64,000 bases of DNA, taken from the NCBI RefSeq assembly GCF_000719955.1, contig NZ_JOII01000006.1, positions 248,001 to 312,000 of the forward strand. Reading direction: 5' to 3'. The stretch is from Streptomyces albidoflavus. GTDB taxonomy: Bacteria > Actinomycetota > Actinomycetes > Streptomycetales > Streptomycetaceae. Made by a program: the position numbers and the translations under genes. This document shows, in pieces, positions 33,297-41,718 of the stretch (positions are counted from its first letter, which is position 1; every line of letters starts with the position of its first letter). Under the pieces are notes generated by a model. That model was not told where the DNA came from and ran no database searches. It saw only the letters and a list, made by a program, of their open reading frames with translations.

Positions 33297-34550
33297 ATGG
33301 GAGTGGCGGAGCGACGTAGAGCCAGGGGCTACCGCCAGGAGAAGCTGGCCCACTTGCTCGGCGTGGACCGTACGACGGTGGGGCGTTGGGAGAGTGGCAG
33401 GGTCTTCCCTCAGCCGCCGCAGCGCCGAGGGCTCGCCCACGCTCTCGGGCTCAGCCTGGACGAGTTGGACTGCCTCTTGGCGATGCCTGCCGTTAGGGTC
33501 CAGGAGACCGCTCGGTGCCAGACCGAGGAATCCCCGACACCGGGAGACTCCGACGAGATGATGCGTCGCGCTTTTCTTCGCGTGCTGAGCGTCAGCGGTG
33601 CGTTGGCGGTGCTGCCCGTCGACGAGGCCGAGGCACTCCAGGAAGGGGCCGGCCTGGGTGCTTCGGCAGACTTCGACCGGATGAACGGTCATCTCTGGCA
33701 GGTCTACCAACTGGCCCGTTCCAAGAAAGCTGTGCACCCCGTCCTTCGTGACCAGTTGTCGATGCTGAACGAAGCCCTGGCGAGCGGGCGGGGACCCACC
33801 CGCTCCCTGTTGAGCGCCGCTGCCGACCTCTTCCAGCTGGCCGGTGAGGTCGCCTTCGACGGCAACCGCTACTCCGAGGCAGCCTCCTCGTACGCCCTCG
33901 CGGCCTCGGTCGGAAGGGAGGCCGACGCCTACGACCTGTGGGCCTGCGCCCTGGTACGCCATGCCTACGTGGAGATGTCGGAACGGCGCCACCGGCAGGC
34001 AGTGCAGTTGCTCGGGGCGGCGGCGCGGCTGGCCCGTCGGGGAGACAGTGCTCTGTCGACCCGGCAGTGGGTCGCGTCCGTGCAGGCGGAGGCGTATGCC
34101 GGGCTCGGTGATCTGACGGCCTGCGAGCGGGCGATGGACCAGGCCGAGACCGTGCGTGAGCTGGCCGGGGGCAGTGCCAACGGCGGGTGGCTGCGGTTCG
34201 ACGGGGCGCGGCTCTCGGAGGAGCGGGGAGCGCGTTACGTCCAGCTCGGACGGTTCGACCGGGCCGAGGAGACGCTGACGGACGCGTTGAAGCAGTCGGA
34301 TCTTGCGGCCGGCCACTCGTACCGGAGGCGGGGTGCGGTGCTCACCGATCTCGCGGTGATCGGTGTGCGGCGGGGTGACGCCGAGCAGGTGGTGGCGTAC
34401 GGAGGTGAGGCTGTGGGGCTGGCTCGGGCTACGGGTTCGGGTTATGTGGTTCATAGACTCCAGGCTCTGCGTGGTGAGTTGGGCTCCCTGAGTGAGGACC
34501 GCCGGGTGGCCGGACTGGGTGCGGAGATTGCCGCGCTGGGCATGTCGTGA
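33297..34550 (+). CDS. XRE-family HTH regulator with TPR-like C-terminal domain
   Basis: A 417-residue protein. The N-terminal helix-turn-helix (about residues 8-58) includes YRQEKLAHLLGVDRTTVGRWE and LAHALGLSLDELD. A linker follows, then an odd segment MRRAFLRVLSVSGALAVL at about residues 89-106. This resembles a Tat signal core inside a cytoplasmic regulator, a feature I recall in other Streptomyces XRE/TPR regulators. The rest is helical repeats (RYSEAASSYALAASVGREAD, RFDRAEETLTDALKQSDLA) of TPR type, typical of peptide- or protein-sensing regulators. The ATG at 33297 follows GGGGAAGG. The partner gene follows closely. Third-position GC appears lower than in neighbouring core genes. Confidence 0.85.
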   Translation: MGVAERRRARGYRQEKLAHLLGVDRTTVGRWESGRVFPQPPQRRGLAHALGLSLDELDCLLAMPAVRVQETARCQTEESPTPGDSDEMMRRAFLRVLSVSGALAVLPVDEAEALQEGAGLGASADFDRMNGHLWQVYQLARSKKAVHPVLRDQLSMLNEALASGRGPTRSLLSAAADLFQLAGEVAFDGNRYSEAASSYALAASVGREADAYDLWACALVRHAYVEMSERRHRQAVQLLGAAARLARRGDSALSTRQWVASVQAEAYAGLGDLTACERAMDQAETVRELAGGSANGGWLRFDGARLSEERGARYVQLGRFDRAEETLTDALKQSDLAAGHSYRRRGAVLTDLAVIGVRRGDAEQVVAYGGEAVGLARATGSGYVVHRLQALRGELGSLSEDRRVAGLGAEIAALGMS

Positions 34551-34564
34551 CGAGAGGGGTAGGT

Positions 34565-34936
34565 ATGTCGGAGGTTGACGGGGCGCGGTTGTTTCGGGAG
34601 GGGTGGATCGCTGGGGTGCGGCGGCATTTTCCCGGGGAGCCGAAGGCAGGTTATGTCACGCCGTGGGAGGGGACTCCGGAGTGGGAGCGGGAGGCCGCCG
34701 GGGCTGTGTGTGCGCAGGTGAGGCAGTTCGTGGAGGTGAGTGCGGGGAAGGCGGGGCGGCTTTCGCGGGAGCAGAAGGGGCGGTTCGTCGCCACCTGCTG
34801 GACGGCTCAGATGTACAAGCATTTCGAGGAGCCGAAGCCCGGATATGTGGCCGACTGGGCCGAACTGCCGAAGTGGCAGCAGGAGACCGACGCCGACATC
34901 TTCGAGGCGATCGAGAGGCATTTCCCGCCGAGTTGA
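34565..34936 (+). CDS. Small two-repeat protein coupled to the HTH/TPR regulator (123 aa)
   Basis: Not recognised. The 123-residue soluble acidic protein is an internal duplication. Repeat 1, residues 10-55, contains HFPGEPKAGYVTPWEGTPEW. Repeat 2, residues 74-120, contains HFEEPKPGYVADWAELPKW. Shared positions are F-x(3-4)-W-x-A-x(4)-H-F, E-P-K-x-G-Y-V-x-x-W, P-x-W-[EQ]-x-E and a closing helix ending in [QH]F. The ATG at 34565 follows GAGAGGGGTAGG; a GTG at 34547 would overlap the regulator's stop by four bases. Co-transcription with the regulator suggests a partner or target. It ends in a strong bidirectional hairpin. Confidence 0.75.
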   Translation: MSEVDGARLFREGWIAGVRRHFPGEPKAGYVTPWEGTPEWEREAAGAVCAQVRQFVEVSAGKAGRLSREQKGRFVATCWTAQMYKHFEEPKPGYVADWAELPKWQQETDADIFEAIERHFPPS

Positions 34937-34963
34937 GCGGGATGGGTGCTGAAAGCCAGAAGT

Positions 34964-35008
34964 GAAAAGGGGGGTGGGCGCGCATGCAGGCGCGCTCACC
35001 CCCCTTTC
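34964..35008. terminator. Bidirectional terminator with A/T-flanked hairpin
   Basis: GAAAAGGGGGGTG...GCGCGC and GGCGCGC...CACCCCCCTTTC form a long stem around ATGCA. The A and T runs at the ends give it a classical intrinsic terminator look in either direction, between convergent genes. Confidence 0.8.
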
Positions 35009-35016
35009 GTGTGCGG

Positions 35017-35640
35017 TCAGACGAACCGTGCGCCCATTTCGTCCATGGTGATCATCATCAGTTCCATGGGGTCCTCGGCCTGTTCGTTCTCCTCGATCCA
35101 GAGTTGCATGGCGATGCGGAGGGCGACGAGGAAGGCGGCGGCCATGACGCGGGCGCGGACCGGGTCGGTGGGGCTGCGGGCGGTGAGGGTGGCGGCCAGG
35201 TCGCTTTCGAGGGTGGCGAGGGTGCTGAGCTGGCGGCCGAGGAGGGAGGGGTGGCTCATCGCGAGGCGGGTCTGCTGGGCCCATTCGCGGCGCGGGGGGT
35301 CGAGGCGGGGGTCGCGGAGCACCTGGGTGGCGGCGCGCAGGGCCTGCCAGTTGGTCTCCTCGGCGGGGCGGTCGCGTACCGCGTCCAGGAGGCGCTGGAT
35401 GTACTGCTCCTTGCCGTAGAGGAGGGCGTCCTCCTTGCCGGCGAAGTAGTTGGAGAACGTGCGCCGGGAGATGCCGGCGGCGTCGGCGATGGCCTCCACC
35501 GTGACGTGGTCCAGGCCGTGCTCGCGGGTGAGCCGCATCGCGGCCTCGTGGACGGCCTGGCGGGTGGCGGCCTTCTTGCGTTCGCGCAGGCCGAGCGGTG
35601 CGTCGGGGGTGGCCGCCGGGGTCTCCTCGGTGCTGTCCAT
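35017..35640 (-). CDS. TetR/AcrR family regulator of the adjacent exporter
   Basis: A 207-residue repressor. The HTH domain spans about residues 22-68 (RQAVHEAAMRLTREHGLDHV, then ADAAGISRRTFSNYFAGKE). The ligand domain has helices with RTRLAMSHPSLLGRQLSTLATLESDL. It is divergent from an MFS multidrug exporter with 119 bases between, the classical repressor/efflux arrangement. The ATG at 35640 is preceded by TAATAT at seven bases and has no ribosome site, so it is probably leaderless; a GTG at 35658 is also in frame. Two near-identical 12-base sites in the gap are candidate operators. Confidence 0.9.
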   Translation of the reverse strand: MDSTEETPAATPDAPLGLRERKKAATRQAVHEAAMRLTREHGLDHVTVEAIADAAGISRRTFSNYFAGKEDALLYGKEQYIQRLLDAVRDRPAEETNWQALRAATQVLRDPRLDPPRREWAQQTRLAMSHPSLLGRQLSTLATLESDLAATLTARSPTDPVRARVMAAAFLVALRIAMQLWIEENEQAEDPMELMMITMDEMGARFV

Positions 35641-35647
35641 GGGGCAG

Positions 35648-35653
35648 ATATTA
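35648..35653 (-). promoter_or_regulatory. -10 box of a probable leaderless promoter (TetR gene)
   Basis: TAATAT (minus strand), unusually AT-rich for this DNA, lies seven bases before the ATG at 35640. Confidence 0.5.
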
Positions 35654-35664
35654 CTCACTCATTA

Positions 35665-35710
35665 CCCAGTGGGCATTATTGCAGGGTGAGCAAACTTGCC
35701 CAGTGTGCAT
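35665..35710. promoter_or_regulatory. Direct repeat in the TetR/MFS divergent gap (operator candidate)
   Basis: CCCAGTGGGCAT at 35665-35676 and CCCAGTGTGCAT at 35699-35710 differ by one base and are 34 bases apart. The first contains CCCA-G-TGGG, an inverted repeat. Both lie between the two start codons. Confidence 0.5.
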
Positions 35711-35759
35711 GTATGGTGAATCAGTCACCTCATCTGCTCATCACCTCCGGAGGTTGCGC

Positions 35760-37376
35760 GTGAGCGCACACTCGGCCGCCGCGCCGACGGCCGCCGCCCC
35801 GATGGACCACCGGCACGTCATGCGCGCCTTCAGCGGTCTGCTGGTCGTCCTGTTCGTGGCGATGATCAGCGGCACCGTGGTCTCCGTCGCGCTGCCCCAG
35901 ATCATCGGCTCGCTCGACGGAACCCAGTCGCAGTACACCTGGGTCGTCACCGCGACGCTGCTGGCCTCCACGGCCTCGACGCCCATCTGGGGCAAGCTCG
36001 CCGACCTGTTCAGCAAGAAGCTGCTGCTCCAGATCGCCATCGGCCTGTTCATCGTCGCCTCGCTGGCCTGCGGCTTCGCCCAGAACACCGGCCAGCTCAT
36101 CGGCTTCCGCGTCATCCAGGGCCTCGGGATGGGCGCTCTCCAGGTGCTGGTCCAGGTGATCATCGCCGCGATGATCAGCCCCAAGGAGCGCGGCCGGTAC
36201 AACGGCTACCTCGGCGGGGTCATGGCCGTCGCCACCGTCGGCGGGCCGCTGCTCGGCGGGTTCATCACCGACACCTCCTGGCTCGGCTGGCGCTGGTGCT
36301 TCTTCATCGCGGTGCCCTTCACCCTGATCGCCCTGGTGATGCTGACCCGCACCCTGCACCTGGACGAGATCAAGCGCCCCGACACCAAGGTCGACTACCT
36401 CGGCGCCGCGCTGATCGCCGCCGGTGTCTCGCTGCTGCTGCTCTGGGTCACCTTCGTCGGCAACAACTTCGACTGGATCTCCTGGCAGACCCTTGCCATG
36501 GTCGCGGGCAGCGTGCTGCTGCTGGGGGCCGCCGTCATGGTCGAGGCCAAGGTCGCCGAGCCGATCGTGCCGCTGCACGTGGTGCGGCGGCGTGACCCCG
36601 CGCTCGCCATCGTCGCCTCCCTCGCGGTGGGCATGGCGATGTTCGGCGGGGCCGTCTTCCTCGGGCAGTACTTCCAGATCGGGCGTGGTTACTCGCCGAC
36701 CGAGGCGGGGCTGCTCACCATCCCGATGATGGCGGGCGTGCTCATCTCCTCCACCGTCGCCGGGCGGCTGGTCTCCAAGTCCGGCAAGGTCAAGCCGTAC
36801 ATCATCGCCGGTGTGGTGCTGCTGACCGTGGGCTTCCTCGGGCTCTCGCTGATCGACCACAAGACCTCGCTGGTCGGGGTCTCGCTGGGGATGCTCGCCG
36901 TGGGGGCCGGGGTCGGTATGTCGATGCAGAACCTGGTGCTGGTCCTCCAGAACACCGTGCCGCTCTCCGAGCTGGGGGCGGCCAGTGGGTCGATCACCTT
37001 CTTCCGGTCGCTCGGGGGGACCGTCGGGGTGTCCGTGCTCGGGGCGGTACTCGCCAACCAGGTGTCGGCGAAGATCGCCGACGGGCTCAGCCGGATCGGG
37101 GTTGATCCGGCGGCCGGGGGGTCCGGGAGCGGGACGCTCAACATCGCCGCGATGCCGCCGCAGATTCAGGAGATCGTGCGGGCGGCCTACGGGGAGGCGA
37201 CCGGGCACATCTTCCTGATCTCTGCGGGGATCGCGCTCATCGGGGTCGTGGCCACGATCTTCCTCACGCCCACTCGGCTGCGGGACAGTGTTGACCTCGC
37301 CGACGGCTCGGGTGACGCGGGCGGCGCCGGGGGCGCCGGGGAGGCCGGGGAGCGCGTTCCCGCTGCTGCGGGGTGA
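35760..37376 (+). CDS. MFS multidrug exporter, DHA2 (14-TM) family
   Basis: A 538-residue membrane protein with about 14 hydrophobic segments. TM1 has the DHA2 motif VVSVALPQIIGSLDG, motif A in WGKLADLFSKKLLLQ, and the TM5 antiporter motif VGGPLLGGFI. Closest in style to EmrB/LfrA/QacA-type exporters. A Gly/Ala-rich tail (DAGGAGGAGEAGE) ends the protein. The GTG at 35760 follows CCGGAGG with 6-7 base spacing. The 3-prime part uses many GGG glycine and GTG/GTC valine codons, unlike the C-rich codons of the core genes around it. It is probably repressed by the divergent TetR regulator and induced by a small-molecule substrate. Confidence 0.93.
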   Translation: MSAHSAAAPTAAAPMDHRHVMRAFSGLLVVLFVAMISGTVVSVALPQIIGSLDGTQSQYTWVVTATLLASTASTPIWGKLADLFSKKLLLQIAIGLFIVASLACGFAQNTGQLIGFRVIQGLGMGALQVLVQVIIAAMISPKERGRYNGYLGGVMAVATVGGPLLGGFITDTSWLGWRWCFFIAVPFTLIALVMLTRTLHLDEIKRPDTKVDYLGAALIAAGVSLLLLWVTFVGNNFDWISWQTLAMVAGSVLLLGAAVMVEAKVAEPIVPLHVVRRRDPALAIVASLAVGMAMFGGAVFLGQYFQIGRGYSPTEAGLLTIPMMAGVLISSTVAGRLVSKSGKVKPYIIAGVVLLTVGFLGLSLIDHKTSLVGVSLGMLAVGAGVGMSMQNLVLVLQNTVPLSELGAASGSITFFRSLGGTVGVSVLGAVLANQVSAKIADGLSRIGVDPAAGGSGSGTLNIAAMPPQIQEIVRAAYGEATGHIFLISAGIALIGVVATIFLTPTRLRDSVDLADGSGDAGGAGGAGEAGERVPAAAG

Positions 37377-37470
37377 GCCCTCCGGGGTGCTGAGGTCGGG
37401 CCTTGCCGCCCCTGCTGGGTTCGCCCGGTGGGGGCGGTGGTGTTTGCCTCGGGTGGGGCTGGGGTGGGGT

Positions 37471-37567
37471 GGCCTCAAGCGCCGGCCGGGCTTGGATTGG
37501 GCTGGGATGTGGCTGCGGGTGGTTGTCCGCTGCGGGTCACAGATGGCCTCAAGCGCCGGCCGGGCTG
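37471..37567. repeat. Two copies of the dispersed GGCCTCAAGCGCCGGCCGGGCT repeat
   Basis: Copies start at 37471 and 37545 and share GGCCTCAAGCGCCGGCCGGG in the same orientation. They lie in the 299-base convergent gap 37377-37675, which holds no gene. Confidence 0.7.
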
Positions 37568-37648
37568 AGATTCGCCGGACTGAGATTCGCCGGGCTGAGA
37601 TTGGCCGGGCTGAGATTCGCCGGGCTGAGATTGGCCGGGCTGAGATTG
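37559..37648. repeat. Six tandem 15-bp units, consensus GCCGGGCTGAGATTS
   Basis: Units start at 37559, 37574, 37589, 37604, 37619 and 37634. They differ only in the last base (C or G) and one G-to-A change in unit 2. The array grows directly out of the end of the second dispersed repeat copy and continues into two GCCGG remnants. Confidence 0.9.
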
Positions 37649-37675
37649 GCCGGGCCGGGCCGGGCTGGCGTCGGG

Positions 37676-38260
37676 TCAGGTGAAGTTCCAGCGGGTCTGG
37701 CTGAACGGGGTGCCCTTGGTGAAGCCGAAGACCCGGTGTGGGGGGACGGCGAAGACGAGGGCGCTGGCGCCGTCGGGGTGGTGGAAGGTGCCGTCGGCCA
37801 CCTCGAAGGCCCAGTCGGGGCCGTACTTGGTACACCAGGCGGTGGCCAGGGAGGTCAGGCGGTCGGTGTCGCTGACCAGGCAGGCTTCGCCCTCCACCAC
37901 CAGGTCGAGGCCGTCCGACAGGGTGTTGGTGCCGGTGGTCAGGATGACCTGCTGGTTCTGGGCGAGGTTGCGGGCCTTGCGTTCCTCGGCGCCGGTGGCG
38001 AAGTGCAGGGCGCCGTGCTGCCAGACGGCCAGGAGCGGGGTGACGTGCGGGCGGCCGTCCGGGCGTACCGTCGTCAGCCAGAAGATCTCCGAGCGGTGCA
38101 GGAGGTCCTCGGCGGTGGACCAGGGGACGGCTTCGGCGTCGGGGGTGCTGTAGCGCGGGTCGAGCGTCGTCGACGCCGGGCGCTGGGCAGAGCCGCCGTG
38201 GCCGGCGGGTGCGGCCGCCGTGGTGTTCGTGTCCGCGTCAGTGTCCGGGTGCGTGCCCAT
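37676..38260 (-). CDS. Pyridoxamine 5-phosphate oxidase-fold (FMN/F420-binding) family protein
   Basis: A 194-residue protein. A disordered Asp/Thr/Ala leader is followed by the split-barrel fold: FWLTTVRPDGRPHVTPLLAVWQ (strands 1-3), LHFATGAEERKARNLAQNQQVILTTG, DLVVEGEACLV, and a C-terminal VFAVPPHRVFGFTKG. Members bind FMN, F420 or heme; the GRPHVTPL and ERKARNL motifs fit the F420-dependent or general stress subgroup, but cofactor choice is not certain. The ATG at 38260 follows AAGGAGAG. It is divergent from glnE across 280 bases, where no clear operator was seen, and converges on the exporter. Confidence 0.85.
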   Translation of the reverse strand: MGTHPDTDADTNTTAAAPAGHGGSAQRPASTTLDPRYSTPDAEAVPWSTAEDLLHRSEIFWLTTVRPDGRPHVTPLLAVWQHGALHFATGAEERKARNLAQNQQVILTTGTNTLSDGLDLVVEGEACLVSDTDRLTSLATAWCTKYGPDWAFEVADGTFHHPDGASALVFAVPPHRVFGFTKGTPFSQTRWNFT

Positions 38261-38540
38261 CGGTCCCACTCTCCTTGATCCCCGTTGTCAGGAACGGCCC
38301 CGCCCGGCCGCCCGGCCCGGGCGAACCGGGTGACGGGGCGGGGGCCGCCGTCCTTACGACCGGGGCGGTGCGCGGAACTCATCGGTGTCCGGCGGCCTTC
38401 TTTGCGCGACGCCTGGCCCGGCGGCTCCCGGGGGCGGGAGGGCGAGGCGCTAGGCTCGGGAGCTGCCGGGCGTGTCCGACCCCGAGGACCCGTCCCGACC
38501 AGCACATTTCCGGCACGCGGGCAGGCAGGGAGACGGGCGC

Positions 38541-41500
38541 ATGACCATCCCGCAGGGACGACGGAGCAGTACCTTCACCCGGCTGCTGCGGCACGGTTTC
38601 ACCGACCCCTCCACCGCCGAGCGGCTGCTCGGCTCCGAGGCGCTCGCACCGGTCGCCGAGGACACCGTCCTGCTCGACGCGCTCGCCGCCACCGCCGACC
38701 CCGACCTCGCCCTCCTCGGCCTGGTCCGCCTCGCCGAGGCCGAGCCGGAGGAGGAGCGGCAGCGGCTGCTCTCCACCGTGGTGACCGCCAAACCGCTGCG
38801 CGACCGGCTGCTCGGCGTGCTCGGCGCCTCCGAGGCGCTCGGCGACCACCTCGCCCGCCACCCGCAGGACTGGCGGGCGCTGGCCATCTACGAGTCGGCC
38901 GATCTCCACCCGGGCGTCGAGGAGTTCACCCGGGGCCTCGCCGACGCCACCGACCCGGACTCGCTGCGCGTCGCCTACCGCCGCTGCCTGCTCTCCATCG
39001 CCGCCCGCGACGTCTGCGGCACCATCGACGTCGCCGAGACCGCAGCCGAACTGGCCGACCTCGCCACCGCCACCCTCCGCGCCGCCCTGCGCATCGCCGA
39101 GGCCGCCGCGCCCGAGGACGCCGCCCGCTGCCGGCTCGCCGTCATCGCCATGGGCAAGTGCGGCGGCCACGAGCTGAACTACGTCTCCGACGTCGACGTC
39201 ATCTTCGTCGCCGAACCGGCCGACTCCGTCGACGCCGACGAGGCACCCGCCCTCCAGGCCGCCAACCGGCTCGCCGCCCACCTGATGCGGATCTGCTCCG
39301 AGACCACCGTCGAGGGCACCATCTGGCCGGTCGACGCCAACCTCCGCCCCGAGGGCCGCAACGGCCCGCTGGTCCGCACCCTCTCCAGCCACCTCGCCTA
39401 CTACCAGAGGTGGGCCAAGACCTGGGAGTTCCAGGCGCTGCTGAAGGCCCGCCCGGTCGCCGGCGACGCCGAGCTGGGCGCCGCGTACATCGAGACCATC
39501 GCGCCGCTGGTCTGGCAGGCGGCCGAGCGGGACAACTTCGTGCCGGACGTGCAGAAGATGCGCCGCCGGGTGGTCGACACCATCCCGGCGCACGAGATCG
39601 AGCGGGAGCTGAAGCTCGGCCCGGGCGGTCTGCGCGACGTGGAGTTCGCCGTGCAGCTCCTCCAGCTGGTGCACGGCCGCAGCGACCCGTCCCTGCGCTC
39701 CGGCACCACCCTCGACGCCCTCGCCGCGCTCGCCGCCGGCGGCTACGTCGGGCGGACCGACGCCGCCCAGCTCGACGACGCGTACCGCTTCCTGCGCTCC
39801 ATGGAGCACCGCATCCAGCTCTACCGGCTGCGCCGCACCCACCTCGTCCCCGAGGGTGAGGCGGATCTGCGGCGGCTGGGCAGGTCGCTGGGGCTGCGGA
39901 CCGAACCGGTGGTCGCGCTCAACCGGGCCTGGCGCCGTCACGCGGGGGTCGTCCGCCGTCTGCACGAGAAGCTGTTCTACCGGCCGCTGCTCGACGCCGT
40001 CGCCCAACTCGCCCCGGGCGAGGCGCGGTTGTCCACCGAGGCGGCCCGCGAACGGCTCGTCGCGCTCGGCTACGACGACCCCAGTGACGCCCTGCGCCAC
40101 CTGGAGGCCCTCGCCTCCGGCGTCAGCCGCAAGGCCGCCATCCAGCGCACCCTGCTGCCGGTGCTGCTCGGCTGGTTCGCCGACTCCGCCGACCCGGACG
40201 CGGGGCTGCTCAACTTCCGCAAGGTCTCCGACGCCCTCGGCCAGACCCCGTGGTACCTGCGGCTGCTGCGCGACGAGGGGGCCGCCGCCGAGAACCTGGC
40301 CCGCGTCCTGTCGGCCGGCCGGCTCGCCCCCGACCTGCTGATGCGCGCCCCCGAGGCGGTCGCCCTCCTCGGCGACGTACGCGGCCTGGAGCCGCGCGGC
40401 CGCGCCCAGCTGGAACAGGAGGTGCTGGCCGCCGTCCGCCGCTCCGACAACGCCGAGCACGCCGTCGCCGTGGCCCGGGGCGTGCGCCGCCGCGAACTCT
40501 TCCGCACCGCCGCGGGCGACCTCATCGGCTCGTACGGCACCGAGGAGAGCCCCGCCGAGGCCGACCCCGGCGCCCTAGTCGACCGGGTCGGCTCCGCCCT
40601 CTCCGACCTCAACGCCGCCACCCTCGCCGGGACGTTGCGCGCCGTGGTCCGCGACGGCTGGGGGGACACCCTGCCGACCCGCTTCACCGTCATCGGCATG
40701 GGCCGCTTCGGCGGCCACGAGCAGGGGTACGGCTCCGACGCCGACGTGCTCTTCGTCCACGAGCCGCGTGAGGGCGTCGACGAGCAGGAGGCGGCCAAGG
40801 CGGCCAACCGGGTCGTCGCCGAACTGCGCCGCCTGCTGGAGATCCCCAGCGCCGACCCGCCGCTGGTCATCGACCCCGACCTGCGGCCCGAGGGCAAGAC
40901 CGGCCCGCTGGTCCGCACGCTCGCCTCCTACGCCGCGTACTACCGGCGCTGGTCGCAGGTGTGGGAGGCGCAGGCGCTGCTGCGGGCCGAGCCGGTCGCG
41001 GGCGACGACGAACTCGGGGCGCGCTTCGTCGAGTTGGTCGACCCGCTGCGCTACCCGGCGGAGGGGCTCGGCGAGGACGGGGCCCGCGAGATCCGCCGCC
41101 TGAAGGCCCGCATGGAGTCCGAGCGGCTGCCGCGCGGCGCCGACCCGACCCTCCACACCAAGCTGGGCCGGGGCGGCCTCTCCGACGTCGAGTGGACCGT
41201 CCAGCTCCTCCAGATGCGGCACGGCGCGGCCGAACCCGGGCTGCGCACCACCAGCACCCGCCCCGCCCTGGCCGCCGCCGTCGCCGCCGGTCTGCTCCCC
41301 GCCGAGGAGGCCGCCATGCTCGACGAGGCATGGGTGCTCGCCACCCGGGTCCGCAACGCCGTCATGCTGGTCCGGGGCCGCCCGGGCGACACCTTCCCCT
41401 CCGACGGCCGCGAACTGGCCGCCGTCGCCCGCTACCTGGGGTACGAGCCGGGCCACGTCGGCGACATGCTGGACGACTACCGGCGCACGACCCGCCGGGC

Positions 41501-41546
41501 CCGGGCCGTGGTGGACGAGGTGTTCTACGGGGCGGCGGCCCACTGA
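38541..41546 (+). CDS. glnE: Bifunctional glutamine synthetase adenylyltransferase/deadenylase
   Basis: Adds and removes AMP on a tyrosine of glutamine synthetase I, tuning its activity to nitrogen supply. The 1001-residue protein has two nucleotidyltransferase halves separated by helical regulatory segments. The N-terminal adenylyl-removing half has AMGKCGGHELNYVSDVDVIF (about residue 205). The C-terminal adenylylating half has GMGRFGGHEQGYGSDADVLF (about residue 720). Each is followed by a GKTGPLVRTL or GRNGPLVRTL strand and by GPGGLRDVEF or GRGGLSDVEW. The ATG at 38541 is the family-consistent start. Its target GlnA is outside the window; the nearby GlnA2 lacks the modified tyrosine. Confidence 0.95.
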   Translation: MTIPQGRRSSTFTRLLRHGFTDPSTAERLLGSEALAPVAEDTVLLDALAATADPDLALLGLVRLAEAEPEEERQRLLSTVVTAKPLRDRLLGVLGASEALGDHLARHPQDWRALAIYESADLHPGVEEFTRGLADATDPDSLRVAYRRCLLSIAARDVCGTIDVAETAAELADLATATLRAALRIAEAAAPEDAARCRLAVIAMGKCGGHELNYVSDVDVIFVAEPADSVDADEAPALQAANRLAAHLMRICSETTVEGTIWPVDANLRPEGRNGPLVRTLSSHLAYYQRWAKTWEFQALLKARPVAGDAELGAAYIETIAPLVWQAAERDNFVPDVQKMRRRVVDTIPAHEIERELKLGPGGLRDVEFAVQLLQLVHGRSDPSLRSGTTLDALAALAAGGYVGRTDAAQLDDAYRFLRSMEHRIQLYRLRRTHLVPEGEADLRRLGRSLGLRTEPVVALNRAWRRHAGVVRRLHEKLFYRPLLDAVAQLAPGEARLSTEAARERLVALGYDDPSDALRHLEALASGVSRKAAIQRTLLPVLLGWFADSADPDAGLLNFRKVSDALGQTPWYLRLLRDEGAAAENLARVLSAGRLAPDLLMRAPEAVALLGDVRGLEPRGRAQLEQEVLAAVRRSDNAEHAVAVARGVRRRELFRTAAGDLIGSYGTEESPAEADPGALVDRVGSALSDLNAATLAGTLRAVVRDGWGDTLPTRFTVIGMGRFGGHEQGYGSDADVLFVHEPREGVDEQEAAKAANRVVAELRRLLEIPSADPPLVIDPDLRPEGKTGPLVRTLASYAAYYRRWSQVWEAQALLRAEPVAGDDELGARFVELVDPLRYPAEGLGEDGAREIRRLKARMESERLPRGADPTLHTKLGRGGLSDVEWTVQLLQMRHGAAEPGLRTTSTRPALAAAVAAGLLPAEEAAMLDEAWVLATRVRNAVMLVRGRPGDTFPSDGRELAAVARYLGYEPGHVGDMLDDYRRTTRRARAVVDEVFYGAAAH

Positions 41547-41718
41547 GGCGCCGCTGAACTGCGGCGATGTGGACGCGGGCGTGATCGTTCCGTTAGGGGA
41601 ACGGTGCGGTCCGTCGCTTCCGGGTGGGCAGGGAAGGGCGTAGACAAGGAGAGTCCGTCCGTCCTGACCGCCTGTCACCTCCCCCCACCTGTGCGGTGAG
41701 TCCTGCAAGGGGAGTGCT

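Noticed and set aside
32614..35008. An integrated mobile element between glnA2 and the TetR/MFS pair
   Set aside because: Composition is slightly different, but no integrase, att repeat, tRNA edge or transfer gene is visible, so it is described only as an accessory patch.
37559..37648. Tandem 15-bp array as a possible CRISPR
   Set aside because: Units are directly adjacent with no spacers, and no cas genes are present.
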